Of a stretch of 26,708 nt of DNA, positions 12,201 to 20,077 are shown piece by piece. Within the stretch, counting starts at the first letter, position 1, and every line of letters starts with the position of its first letter. This DNA comes from Discostella pseudostelligera (Eukaryota > Bacillariophyta > Thalassiosirophyceae > Thalassiosirales > Thalassiosiraceae): the NCBI GenBank assembly GCA_036940085.1, contig JALLBK010000326.1, positions 1-26,708 of the forward strand, in the 5' to 3' direction. The notes under the pieces were generated by a model. The model had not been told where the DNA came from. It saw nothing but the letters and a program-made list of their open reading frames with translations, and did not search any database. Position numbers and translations under genes: made by a program.

Positions 12201-14768
12201 AGAGCTAAGGAGAACGATTGCTGCATCAGCAAGTCTTTTTGATGTCGTAACATTTGAAATGGGAAAACAATTAGGCTCTACGCAGATGAAAGCCAAAGGC
12301 GAGACCGTGTCCATACTTGGGAGCTTGATCAGTGATATTTTGGAGGGGAAGCATTGGATGGTCAATTCATCAACGGCAAATGATGAATGGCGAGTGATTA
12401 CAGCAATGATTGCTGCCATGCCATGCCATGTTTCGAAAGACGATACGATCGCCCCTCGATTAGAGGCAAGATCAGTCGCCGCGGCCATGTGGGCAATTAC
12501 AGGATCTCAGCAGACTCAATCTAGTGGTTTGGCTGTGGCCATGCACTTGGATTCGAATGACGAAAGCGAAGACGATAAAAGTAGTGGCAATCAAGATGTT
12601 GAAAGAATATCTGATGACCCTGTTCGAAATGAAAGCGAATATGTACAGATTCGTCCTTTGTTGCCACCAAAACCTCTATCTATCTATCGAGTTGAGAAAA
12701 ATTTAGGCATACAGCTCGGCCCCAGTTGGGGGGAGTTGGATCCCTTCAATATGGAAGGTGACAGTCAGAATCGATTCGCCTTTCGTCCAGCTGTCGCAAG
12801 TGCTTTTCTCTACGTGCCACTTCTTGCTTGGGATTTAACTACATTGGCAGGTGCTGTGTTTTCATCTCTTCTGTCCAATAGCAAATCCAACCCGTGCCTG
12901 AGCCACTGCGAGCTCGTGCAATCAGCGAAAGTTCTTCTCGTTGGTAGATTGATTCAAGTTCTATCGACGCCAGGCGGATTCTTGGTAACTAGAAATGATC
13001 AAGCTGAGGTCGATGACATGGATGAAGATATCATTTGGGATGATGAAAAGAAGAAAAGAGAATCAACGGCACTGAAAGAGCTGCTTGTTTTCTGCAGAAA
13101 ATTTCTTCCTGGTACCATCGAGCCAGGCGCTGATGTTCTTGATGAACCGTCGTTGCTACAGGATGTGAGTAGCGCCATTTTACCATTCGGCAGGACTTTA
13201 ATTCTGCTTCTTCGTGCATCTTCGAGCGCCCTCAGTCAACGCAATCGTCGTAACATCAAAGTTGGTTCTACGGACGGCGTAAATGCTGATAAGGTTGTTG
13301 ACCAAATATGTGGCGACCCGGCTATTATGACAATAGAGGATGGTTTCCGGCTCCTTGAAGTAATTGGTGCCCCCCTTCCGTCATCGATTGTCAGCTTAGA
13401 CTCCAATTACTCGTCATGGTCCTCTCTGATAACACGATGGCTCACCGCTCTTGTTGGTTTCGACTCGTATCATGGTACTAGAGGCAAAGGACTAGTTTAT
13501 GAAGATGGCTCTTGGATCTCAGTAGTATCCAACAACAGACCATTGGACGAAAGCAAACTACCATGTGCACCACAATTTGAGAATCTACATGTTGAGACAT
13601 CATCATCTGCAGTCGAAGTTGCGCAGCTTCCTACTCAGAATGAAGAGGACATTGACAGCGACGAGGACGACTCTGTTGTTGACTTTGAAGACGAAAGTGA
13701 CGATATCTCACGTAGTTTTTCAGATGAAGACGAAGTTATGGAAATCATTGATGACGCACTAGCAGATGACACTGACGAGGAGCAGGACGATGCGCTTGCT
13801 GACTACGAGATCGACATGGATGTCGATTTTATTGATTTTGAAAACCCAGGACGTAATGATTACTTTGATCTCTATTCCGACGTTGATGATGCATCAGATG
13901 TGGATGCGGAACCGGATGGTATCAAAATTCCGGGTCCAAGTGATCCCATGTTCGCATATGTTTCTCGATCAGCAATCATACCATATCAACCAAGTATACT
14001 GGGAATCAATCAGCTTGGTCCAGGACCTCGGGGCGAACAAGGCGGAATGTTTGAGTGCAACGTTGCTAGTAGTGTCATGAAAGATTTAAGCCATTTGGGA
14101 TCTATTCATCGGCCGGGTGAGTTTCTCTCTCTATCGTTGACGAGATTATCTTGCTTGCGCCCTCTCTTATCCATCTCCTGCCACACTTTTTATCTTCCAG
14201 GTTATCCTCCGAGCTGTCTAATAAAGCTACCTACTTCATTTGTTGAATTATATAACATCGTCAATCGCGTGAAAGGTCGGGACAGTCGGACTGATGATAC
14301 GGACGATGATGGTGGATCGGAAACTGCCATTTGCCTGCTCACAGGCACTGTAATGCGTTCTGGTACCGTAAGACGGTTGAAAGAAGTAAGTGCAATTCCC
14401 ACCCGATGGCATTAATGCCTGCTTCGAACATTCTTCTCACTGCGTTGCTTTGTGATCTGCTATAGAGTCGCTCTCCTGGGACGTGCACCCTACACGCACG
14501 GAAGGTTGGTTCTGGGATAGGAATCTTTTTCCTCGTTCAAAAGTGCACAGTCCTCTTGATGCATAACAATAAGGCGGCCTACTCTCCAAGTCTGTATGTT
14601 GATGAGCATGGCGAAGAAGATGTTGGGCTGAGGCGTGGTCGCCCACTATACTTTTCCGATGAACGTTACCAAGCTCTTGAAACTCTATGGCGTACTCATG
14701 GAATACCGAGAGAAGTATCCCAAATACGCTCTACTTCTGACCGTGTGATTAGAGACAATTGGTATTAA
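3214..14768 (+). CDS. UBR1: UBR1-type N-recognin E3 ubiquitin ligase (UBR box, ClpS-like domain, RING-H2), five exons
   Basis: The product is an E3 ligase of the N-degron pathway, which binds destabilising N-termini and directs ubiquitination. Exons are 3214-6760, 6847-11141, 11215-14116, 14201-14385 and 14466-14768 (introns 86, 73, 84 and 80 nt), giving 3743 aa. The start at 3214 (ACC ATG) is preferred; in-frame ATGs at 3178 and 3013 and an open frame to 2998 are alternatives. Residues 1-540 are low complexity (poly-Ala, His runs). The UBR box is at about 543-610, with the Cys/His pattern from CGYVF to CDCGDLEAW. A ClpS-like segment (YQLLLRLHNDDVHTFEEV) is near 843, with its C-terminal half near 1000-1090. 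The helical body shows UBR1 landmarks (HLPLHRALA, HPLRC, YDPCFYHL). RING-H2 runs from CIIC at 2555 through CGHAAHFHC at 2709 to CPLC near 2750. An acidic stretch lies at 3422-3519. The C-terminal UBR1 domain includes GSGIGIF and GLRRGRPLYF. Human UBR1 has about 1750 residues, so this protein is about twice as long. Confidence 0.93.
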
Positions 14769-15123
14769 ACATTATAATTGTCGCAATTATATCACATTAG
14801 TCGGATCAACCAATCAGCATTTGCAATAGCCGCACTAAGTGATGTTGAGGCACGAAAATAGAGCCCATCTAGCGATAATAATAACAGTATTATCGTATGA
14901 AAGCTCGCCAAAAAGGCTGTACTTTCATGTCTTTCAATCTTGCACCTACTTATGCAGAACTCAACGCCCGCAAAGCGGCACTCAACATCGCATCAACATC
15001 AACAATCGAAGCAAGAGAATTCTTTCCATTTCCACCTCGCTGCCACCGCAGTGTTTAACAAATAATCATCTCCCCTCCATCGCTTGTTGCCACAATATCG
15101 ATAAGAGATTCTCATCTACGACC
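14769..15123. other. Intergenic region between the UBR gene and the TspO-like gene
   Basis: No independent gene is seen. The frame of the next gene is open upstream to 14839, which could encode an N-terminal extension. The region contains two perfect short inverted repeats: ATAATTG/CAATTAT with a 3-base loop at 14774-14790, just after the UBR stop, and CGATAATA/TATTATCG with a 7-base loop at 14873-14895. It also contains a CCAAT box, listed separately. The first inverted repeat could lie in the UBR 3' end region. Confidence 0.5.
14808..14817 (+). promoter_or_regulatory. CCAAT box (NF-Y type)
   Basis: AACCAATCAG matches the NF-Y consensus RRCCAATCAG exactly. It lies 307 bases upstream of the preferred ATG of the TspO-like gene. 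Support is motif fit only. If that protein starts at 14842, the box would be very close to the coding region. Confidence 0.35.
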
Positions 15124-16212
15124 ATGACTTCAATTGAAGAAACCGCGCCCATCGCCGCCGCCGCCGTCGAAGATGGTGCACCACCCGTCGAAGTCGAAGT
15201 CGACGAAGCCGTCGCCGCCACCACTGATTCATCCAACCCTGCTGATGACGAGAATGCCGGTGACGACAACGCGAACACCAACGCCAACAAACCCAAATTA
15301 AATCATAAAAATTATCTCAACCTCTTATCCTACATTGCCAACATTGTCCTCGTCTACGGTGTCGGGAATGCCCGATGGCTTGGCACCCCCACCAATGGGG
15401 AATTGAGTGACAAGTATCAAACGTTGGTGACACCGAACTCGGCGGCATTTACTATCTGGGCAGTCATATTTGTGTCGCAGGGTGTATTTGCTTTACTTCA
15501 ACTATTGCCAAGATTGCGGGATCATCCCATGGTGCAGCAGGGTGTCAGCTATTGGTATCTATTGGTGGCGGCCACACAGATTGGATGGACATTTACTTTT
15601 GCCTATGAGATCATTGTGGCATCCTTGGTATGCATGCTCCTAATTTGGGTGTCTCTCATTGCCATCCTGTACCGTCAGTACTACACCGACAGTGATGGAA
15701 AATTATTGGAGTTTTGGGTATTGCGTTTCCCATTTGCTATTCATGCTGGATGGATTACTGCCGCGTCAGCAGTCAATGTCAATGTCCAGGTTGTGGATAT
15801 GGAAGTGTCAGCATCGATGCAGTTAGCTGTGGCAATTGTGTCCCTTGCCGTATTGCATGCTGTATCGGTGTGGGTACTGTTCAATATTCCTCGACCAAAT
15901 TGGACCATGGCATGCGTTCTATCTTGGGCATTTGGATGGATCTACGTCGAGCTTCAAGATCCCATTGAGAAGATTACGACGACCTTTGATCCAGATACGA
16001 TTGGGGGCGTGAAATATGCAGCCATTACTGTATCGTTCATTATTATTGCTCAGATTGTAATTCGGTTGGTGCTTCTGGCTATTTCGTCGTGCAATCCCTA
16101 CAGAGCACGGGTGAATGTTGTCGAGGACGAGGAGGAGAATGGTGGCGTGGAAGAACAAGCTGAGACGAAGGAGGTACCATCAGGATTAGTTATTGAGGAA
16201 AATAAAGTGTGA
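15124..16212 (+). CDS. TspO/MBR-related multi-pass membrane protein
   Basis: This is a single-exon protein of 362 aa from ATG 15124 (context ACC ATG). Residues 1-62 are acidic and Ala/Asp/Asn-rich. About eight hydrophobic segments follow, near 64-82, 108-128, 142-161, 163-184, 198-222, 232-253, 260-277 and 298-321, then an acidic tail. Family landmarks are NGELSDKY, the Pro-Asn then FTIWAVIF turn before the second segment, and PFAIHAGWITAASAVNVNV. These resemble the long tryptophan-rich TspO/MBR-like proteins of bacteria and algae (pattern GELSD...TPAGYxFSIWG...GWITVA). TspO proteins bind tetrapyrroles or sterols, but ligand and role are unknown here. The frame stays open upstream to 14839, and that stretch contains Arg-rich sequence ending RFSSTT just before this ATG, so a longer form with an organelle presequence is possible. 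The assignment rests on motif memory, so confidence in the family is moderate. Confidence 0.7.
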   Translation: MTSIEETAPIAAAAVEDGAPPVEVEVDEAVAATTDSSNPADDENAGDDNANTNANKPKLNHKNYLNLLSYIANIVLVYGVGNARWLGTPTNGELSDKYQTLVTPNSAAFTIWAVIFVSQGVFALLQLLPRLRDHPMVQQGVSYWYLLVAATQIGWTFTFAYEIIVASLVCMLLIWVSLIAILYRQYYTDSDGKLLEFWVLRFPFAIHAGWITAASAVNVNVQVVDMEVSASMQLAVAIVSLAVLHAVSVWVLFNIPRPNWTMACVLSWAFGWIYVELQDPIEKITTTFDPDTIGGVKYAAITVSFIIIAQIVIRLVLLAISSCNPYRARVNVVEDEEENGGVEEQAETKEVPSGLVIEENKV

Positions 16213-16652
16213 GAGAGTTGCCTACGAGTGAGGGAGAAATTGAGAAGAAATTGCGAGTTGTTATCTATGATTTGTGTGTGTGTGTGCATGTTGGGCGTAT
16301 CCAGATTCTTCCCCCCAACTCGAAAGAAGAGCGGGGATTTCATTGTAGAGGAAAATAGCTTGACTCGCCCTGTTAACGTGTTGAGAGGCAAGTTGTTGTA
16401 GTCCATGACGGGCTGTATCGATTCATTCAATATGCGTATTGTCTAAATGTAAGAATGAGCTGACCGATCTCGTCAAGAGACAATAATCTTTATTGCAACC
16501 TGATCTGCATGGAAGATTTGCTGTGCCAGTGATTATCCTCGTGTGCAGACTATTGTAAATAAGATGTGCAGCACTTACTCAATAGTGAGGGAAGTCATCG
16601 AGGGGGATAATAACACACCCTAAAATCATAATTGCCATCTTAAGTCGGCAAC
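16213..16652. other. Convergent 3' intergenic region
   Basis: This 440-base stretch lies between two convergent genes and shows no credible ORF. It contains a short TG dinucleotide run at about 16273-16286 and, on the - strand, an AATAAA (TTTATT at 16489-16494) that may be the poly(A) signal of the TLDc gene. Nothing else is seen. Confidence 0.5.
16489..16494 (-). terminator. Candidate poly(A) signal for the TLDc gene
   Basis: AATAAA on the - strand lies about 160 bases past the TLDc stop at 16653. It is a hexamer match only, in an intergenic context where a 3' end is expected. Confidence 0.25.
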
Positions 16653-19208
16653 TCAAAAGTCTAAAGTGAACCCCCAAACTTCCAAATCCATTACAAAGAA
16701 ATATCCCTCTTCGCACAATGCCTCATTCTCAAAGGTAGAACAGTGCCCCGATGTACCACGACGGAAGTCATCTTCTATGCACAGACCAAAGTCGCCTTCT
16801 TCTCCACCGCCCCCAAATGCAATTGTTTTCCTCGACGCGTCACACAGCTGAATGTATCGATTTGCACCGGACCATTTGTAAATGATGACGTCGTTTTCAT
16901 TGCTTTCCCCAACTTCAATTTCTACCGCATGATTCTCACCCTCCTCCTTCTCCTCATCGGATAATGATTTGCTACTGACATAATTCGGGAACCGAAACAA
17001 AAAGGCTTGGGCACTACCATAATATTCACTCGCGTGTCGTCGTACATGTCGAGCCTCCCATCGTGTATCAGCATACCCCCCAAAGACACACCCCGTAGTA
17101 GTCTTTACTACCAGGACAGTCCTATCGTGTCCTTCCACTCGATGCAGAAATTGCTCAAACGAATCTCCGTCTCTGATAAGGCTATACAGACGTTTCCATT
17201 TGCAAAAGGTAAGAGAGGGCGGTAATCCTCCCGATGATATTAGAGATTTCATCTGCGATGGTCGTAAAATGGGTGGTACTGCCGAGGACGGGGAGGATAT
17301 CTCGTCTTTGGGTGTTTCTGGGACAATTTTGATATCGCTGACAAAGTATGGATCATCCTCATCCTCCTCTCCTTTTACTTCGACTACTACTCGAAGCCCA
17401 TCGGAATTATTTTGAGCTGGTTGTGTGGAATCATCACTTTCCGACAGATTGGGGCTGCCATTGCTTTGGTTGTTATTGTTGTTGATAATGTTATCATCGT
17501 CGCCCTCACAGGTACTATCATCATTAAAATCCTCAATATCTACCTTGACACTCATTCCCTCACCCGAACAAGTCCATCGTGGTGAACTAACACTCATGTA
17601 CACCTTCTTCTTTCCCACCACACCCAATCTCGCCCCTGACTCGTCATGCAAATGCTCAAGATGATGATAATGATGGACATCGTCATTCTCATCATCCAAC
17701 GAACCACTGGGGATCATCTCCAATATATTCCCATACGAATCTACGCGTGCTACACCGGGATAGTCGGCAACGACAAGATTGTCCTCATCCATATCGGGAT
17801 TGTAATCGTACGCGCTTCCAAATCCACACATGAAGGAGGATGGTCGGGTGGTACTACTACTATTGGAGGGAGCAGAGTGAGTGTAGGGTGAGGGTGCAGA
17901 TGAGGAGGCGGTGGTGGTCGGTGGCGGGAGTTTGTTCTGTTGTAGTGAAAGATTGCACAATTCTCCTTGGAATTGGGGCAGGATGCACAATTCATCTTGG
18001 AGGATGGGAGGTAAGAAGAGGGTGGGAGAAGTAGCAGTCGTTGTGATTTCTCCTCCGGTGGACAGGCTGTGGTCGTTAATCGACTGTGGATGGGAGGCAG
18101 TATTTCTGTGGTTGTGGATATTTTCATTATCATTGATGTGATCATTGGAAGCGGTATTGTCTATTGATGATCCAAAGTGCTGTTGTTGATGATGTTGTTG
18201 GTGTTGGTGGTGATGGGAACGATGAATCCTCTTCCTCCTTTCCTCAGCCTCCCGCGCACGTTGCTTCCGTCCCTCCTCGACTAGTTTCCGCCGTTGATCT
18301 TCGACCTGTCGCTCCAATTCCAGTTGGTGTAGTCGTTCTCGTTGAGATTGTAGCCAATTCTTGGCGTTGGCGAATATTCCTCCTCCCAATCCACCATTAC
18401 TACCCCCACCACCTCCTCGTCCACCACCTCCACCAGTCTCAACACAATTGACGCCACTGGAGTACGATGAGGAAGAGGACATGTTATCTTTGGAGTTGAC
18501 CCTGTGATGATGCGCTTCGCTTAGCGGATGACGATGTTGTTCTTGCTGTGATATTCCGCATGAGTATACAATTGCCCTTCCGTTATCATTGGATTGTTCC
18601 CCACCCCCGCTGTGGTATTGGGGAGAATGCTGAAACTGTTGTTGATGACAACATGGATCATGATCGGTAGTATTGTCCTTGCCCTCGAAGGAAGAAAAGG
18701 AAAACTTGATATCGCAATCTTCGTCGTTGTCGTCAGATGTGGTTTCTTCATCATTGGTAGCATTTGCATTGTCGTGATGTTGTTGTTGTCGCTGTATTTG
18801 TCTCCGTCGTGGTGCAGCCAATGGCGATGTGTTTCTTGCTGTTGGTTCACCAACGTCCTCGTTGCATGATACTGCTGATGATGATGATGTTGCAACTTTG
18901 ACAGGCGAAGACGTCAACGATGATGATGATGAGTTTGAATGCTGTGGTGGCTGTTGTGTCGCCTTGGCAATGACCCATGCTGCCTCTCCCACCGCCAAAG
19001 CTGTGGCTTGCAATTTAGCACGCTGTTCATGTAGGTGTTGTTGGTGGCGTACTTTGCGAGCAGCTTCATCCTGGGCTGCGGCACGATGGGCAAGACGGGT
19101 TACGGGGCCGTAGCTGTCGTCATCTTCATCGTTTTTGCCGTTATCGTTAGTATTACCGATGCTGTTGCGAAGGGGAAAGGTGTTGGAATTGGAAGGGTTG
19201 CTCATCAT
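16653..19208 (-). CDS. TLDc-domain protein with long low-complexity N-terminus
   Basis: This is a single-exon protein of 851 aa from ATG 19208-19206 (a second ATG follows directly; the frame is open a little further upstream). The C-terminal 180 residues or so (16660-17210) form a TLDc domain: LYSLIRDG at its start, then TVLVVKTTTGCVFGGYAD, a SAQAFLFRFPN strand, IYKWSGANRYIQLCD, the signature AFGGGG...GDFGLCIEDDF, RGTSGHCSTFEN and the closing LEVWGF. TLDc proteins (OXR1, NCOA7, TLDC1 relatives) protect against oxidative damage, and several bind and disassemble the V-ATPase. The remaining 650 residues are Ser/Asn/Asp/His-rich and probably disordered. One Arg/Glu/Gln-rich coiled coil lies at about 18220-18360, and a Gly-rich tract precedes it at about 18365-18440. 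The gene is convergent with the TspO-like gene and divergent from the USP gene. The domain call is firm; the pathway is inferred from the family. Confidence 0.88.
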   Translation of the reverse strand: MMSNPSNSNTFPLRNSIGNTNDNGKNDEDDDSYGPVTRLAHRAAAQDEAARKVRHQQHLHEQRAKLQATALAVGEAAWVIAKATQQPPQHSNSSSSSLTSSPVKVATSSSSAVSCNEDVGEPTARNTSPLAAPRRRQIQRQQQHHDNANATNDEETTSDDNDEDCDIKFSFSSFEGKDNTTDHDPCCHQQQFQHSPQYHSGGGEQSNDNGRAIVYSCGISQQEQHRHPLSEAHHHRVNSKDNMSSSSSYSSGVNCVETGGGGGRGGGGGSNGGLGGGIFANAKNWLQSQRERLHQLELERQVEDQRRKLVEEGRKQRAREAEERRKRIHRSHHHQHQQHHQQQHFGSSIDNTASNDHINDNENIHNHRNTASHPQSINDHSLSTGGEITTTATSPTLFLPPILQDELCILPQFQGELCNLSLQQNKLPPPTTTASSSAPSPYTHSAPSNSSSTTRPSSFMCGFGSAYDYNPDMDEDNLVVADYPGVARVDSYGNILEMIPSGSLDDENDDVHHYHHLEHLHDESGARLGVVGKKKVYMSVSSPRWTCSGEGMSVKVDIEDFNDDSTCEGDDDNIINNNNNQSNGSPNLSESDDSTQPAQNNSDGLRVVVEVKGEEDEDDPYFVSDIKIVPETPKDEISSPSSAVPPILRPSQMKSLISSGGLPPSLTFCKWKRLYSLIRDGDSFEQFLHRVEGHDRTVLVVKTTTGCVFGGYADTRWEARHVRRHASEYYGSAQAFLFRFPNYVSSKSLSDEEKEEGENHAVEIEVGESNENDVIIYKWSGANRYIQLCDASRKTIAFGGGGEEGDFGLCIEDDFRRGTSGHCSTFENEALCEEGYFFVMDLEVWGFTLDF

Positions 19209-19381
19209 TATCGTCGTCGTCGTCGTCGCCGCCGCCACCGCCGCTATCTGTCGATGTCGATGCCTCTCAAATAGATCTCTTTCATTACGTTGTCATTGAT
19301 CAGGCTGGGGGTGGGTATCATATGGTAGCGTTTGCCGAGCGAGACTGCTGAGCTGCATCTGGTAGGTCATTCTTTCCGCTC

Positions 19382-19401
19382 CGGACCATGGTCATGGTCC
19401 G
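19382..19401. repeat. Inverted repeat, 8-base arms, 4-base loop
   Basis: CGGACCAT and ATGGTCCG flank GGTC. The position is about 175 bases upstream of the TLDc ATG. A related but looser arrangement, with a CGACCA arm and a TGGTCG arm, occurs near 19885-19911. It could be an operator-like site or a transcript hairpin. Confidence 0.5.
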
Positions 19402-19471
19402 AGTCCAACTCGATCGGGGTGCGAGGCGCGCGAGAAGAACAGAAAATATGGAGATGACGAAGTGAACCGTC

Positions 19472-19808
19472 TCTGTCCGTCGACGGAGATCTTACATCAC
19501 AGAGGATCTAGTACAAGCCATTCAAAAGAAAATGTCTACTTATGAGACGGAGGGAGTAGACTATGTAGAAAGTCCACAATGGATCTAGTATCGCGTTGAA
19601 ATTTTAGAATTAGCGCTGTACTGAACTAAACGTAGAATCTGAGTATGTATTAAAATCACAAAGGATCTAGTATATAACATTCAAATACGAGAATCTGTCT
19701 CGCGTTTAAATTTTATAATTAGCACCTTATTGTGTAGCCTACAGAGAAGCCTCTATGTAGGTTAGGTACTGTTTCCTATGATGTCTTCTCCTTCTGTCCG
19801 TCGACGGA
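19472..19808. repeat. Interval bounded by 16-base direct repeats with palindromic core
   Basis: TCTGTCCGTCGACGGA occurs at 19472-19487 and again at 19793-19808, 321 bases apart start to start. The inner 12 bases, TCCGTCGACGGA, are a perfect palindrome, so the copies can also be read as inverted. Between them lie three degenerate GGATCTAGTA-centred repeats and an AT-rich stretch. This is compatible with a small non-autonomous or solo repetitive element. No coding sequence or clear target-site duplication was identified. Confidence 0.45.
19498..19735 (+). repeat. Three degenerate repeats centred on GGATCTAGTA
   Basis: GGATCTAGTA occurs at 19504-19513, 19581-19590 and 19663-19672 (spacings 77 and 82), each preceded by CACA plus one or two variable bases. 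Copies 1 and 3 share a downstream ATTCAAA...TGTCT segment. Copies 2 and 3 share a TCGCGTT-AAATTTTA-AATTAGC segment. The pattern suggests an old tandem duplication with later deletions. Confidence 0.5.
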
Positions 19809-19817
19809 CCCCTTTTA

Positions 19818-19850
19818 TTTGGCGCGAACACAGCATTGCCCAGCGCCAAA
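19818..19850. promoter_or_regulatory. Opposed pair of E2F-like motifs upstream of the USP gene
   Basis: TTTGGCGCGAA at 19818-19828 and GCGCCAAA at 19843-19850 both match the canonical E2F/DP core TTTGGCGC, one on each strand. They lie about 230-260 bases upstream of the USP ATG and over 600 bases from the TLDc ATG, so the USP is the likelier target. Two exact core matches this close together are more persuasive than one, but binding is not shown. Confidence 0.5.
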
Positions 19851-20077
19851 AAAAGTTGTGCCATCCACTTCTCACTTCGACGACCCCGACCATGGACATT
19901 GCCGTGGTCGACCGCATTGAATGCTGACCTCCTGCTTACATTTACGTTGTCGACACGCAGTACTAGGCCAAGAAGGCGAGGAGGTAGAGCGTCCATCCTA
20001 CGCTCTAATTAATTCGGCATTCTAGAGACCAGTACAATTGACGAGAGTAAATCATTTTCTTCTCCGGCATCGTGAAC

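Larger units (their letters stand above)
19209..20077. other. Divergent intergenic region (TLDc gene / USP gene) with degenerate repeats
   Basis: No convincing gene is present in these 869 bases. The region contains a hairpin-capable palindrome (19382-19401), two copies of a 16-base repeat with a palindromic core (19472-19487, 19793-19808), three GGATCTAGTA-centred degenerate repeats (19498-19735), a mariner/Stowaway-like terminal sequence (19537-19558) and two opposed E2F-like sites (19818-19850). The central 19490-19790 part looks AT-richer than its flanks by eye. It probably combines two promoters with an eroded repetitive element. Confidence 0.6.

Noticed and set aside
19498..19735. CRISPR-like array
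   Set aside because: Only three degenerate copies with a 10-base shared core, unequal unrelated spacers, and a eukaryotic context.
19739..19996. 85-codon - strand frame in the TLDc/USP intergenic region
   Set aside because: It overlaps the E2F-like sites and one 16-base repeat, is short, and has no recognisable motif.
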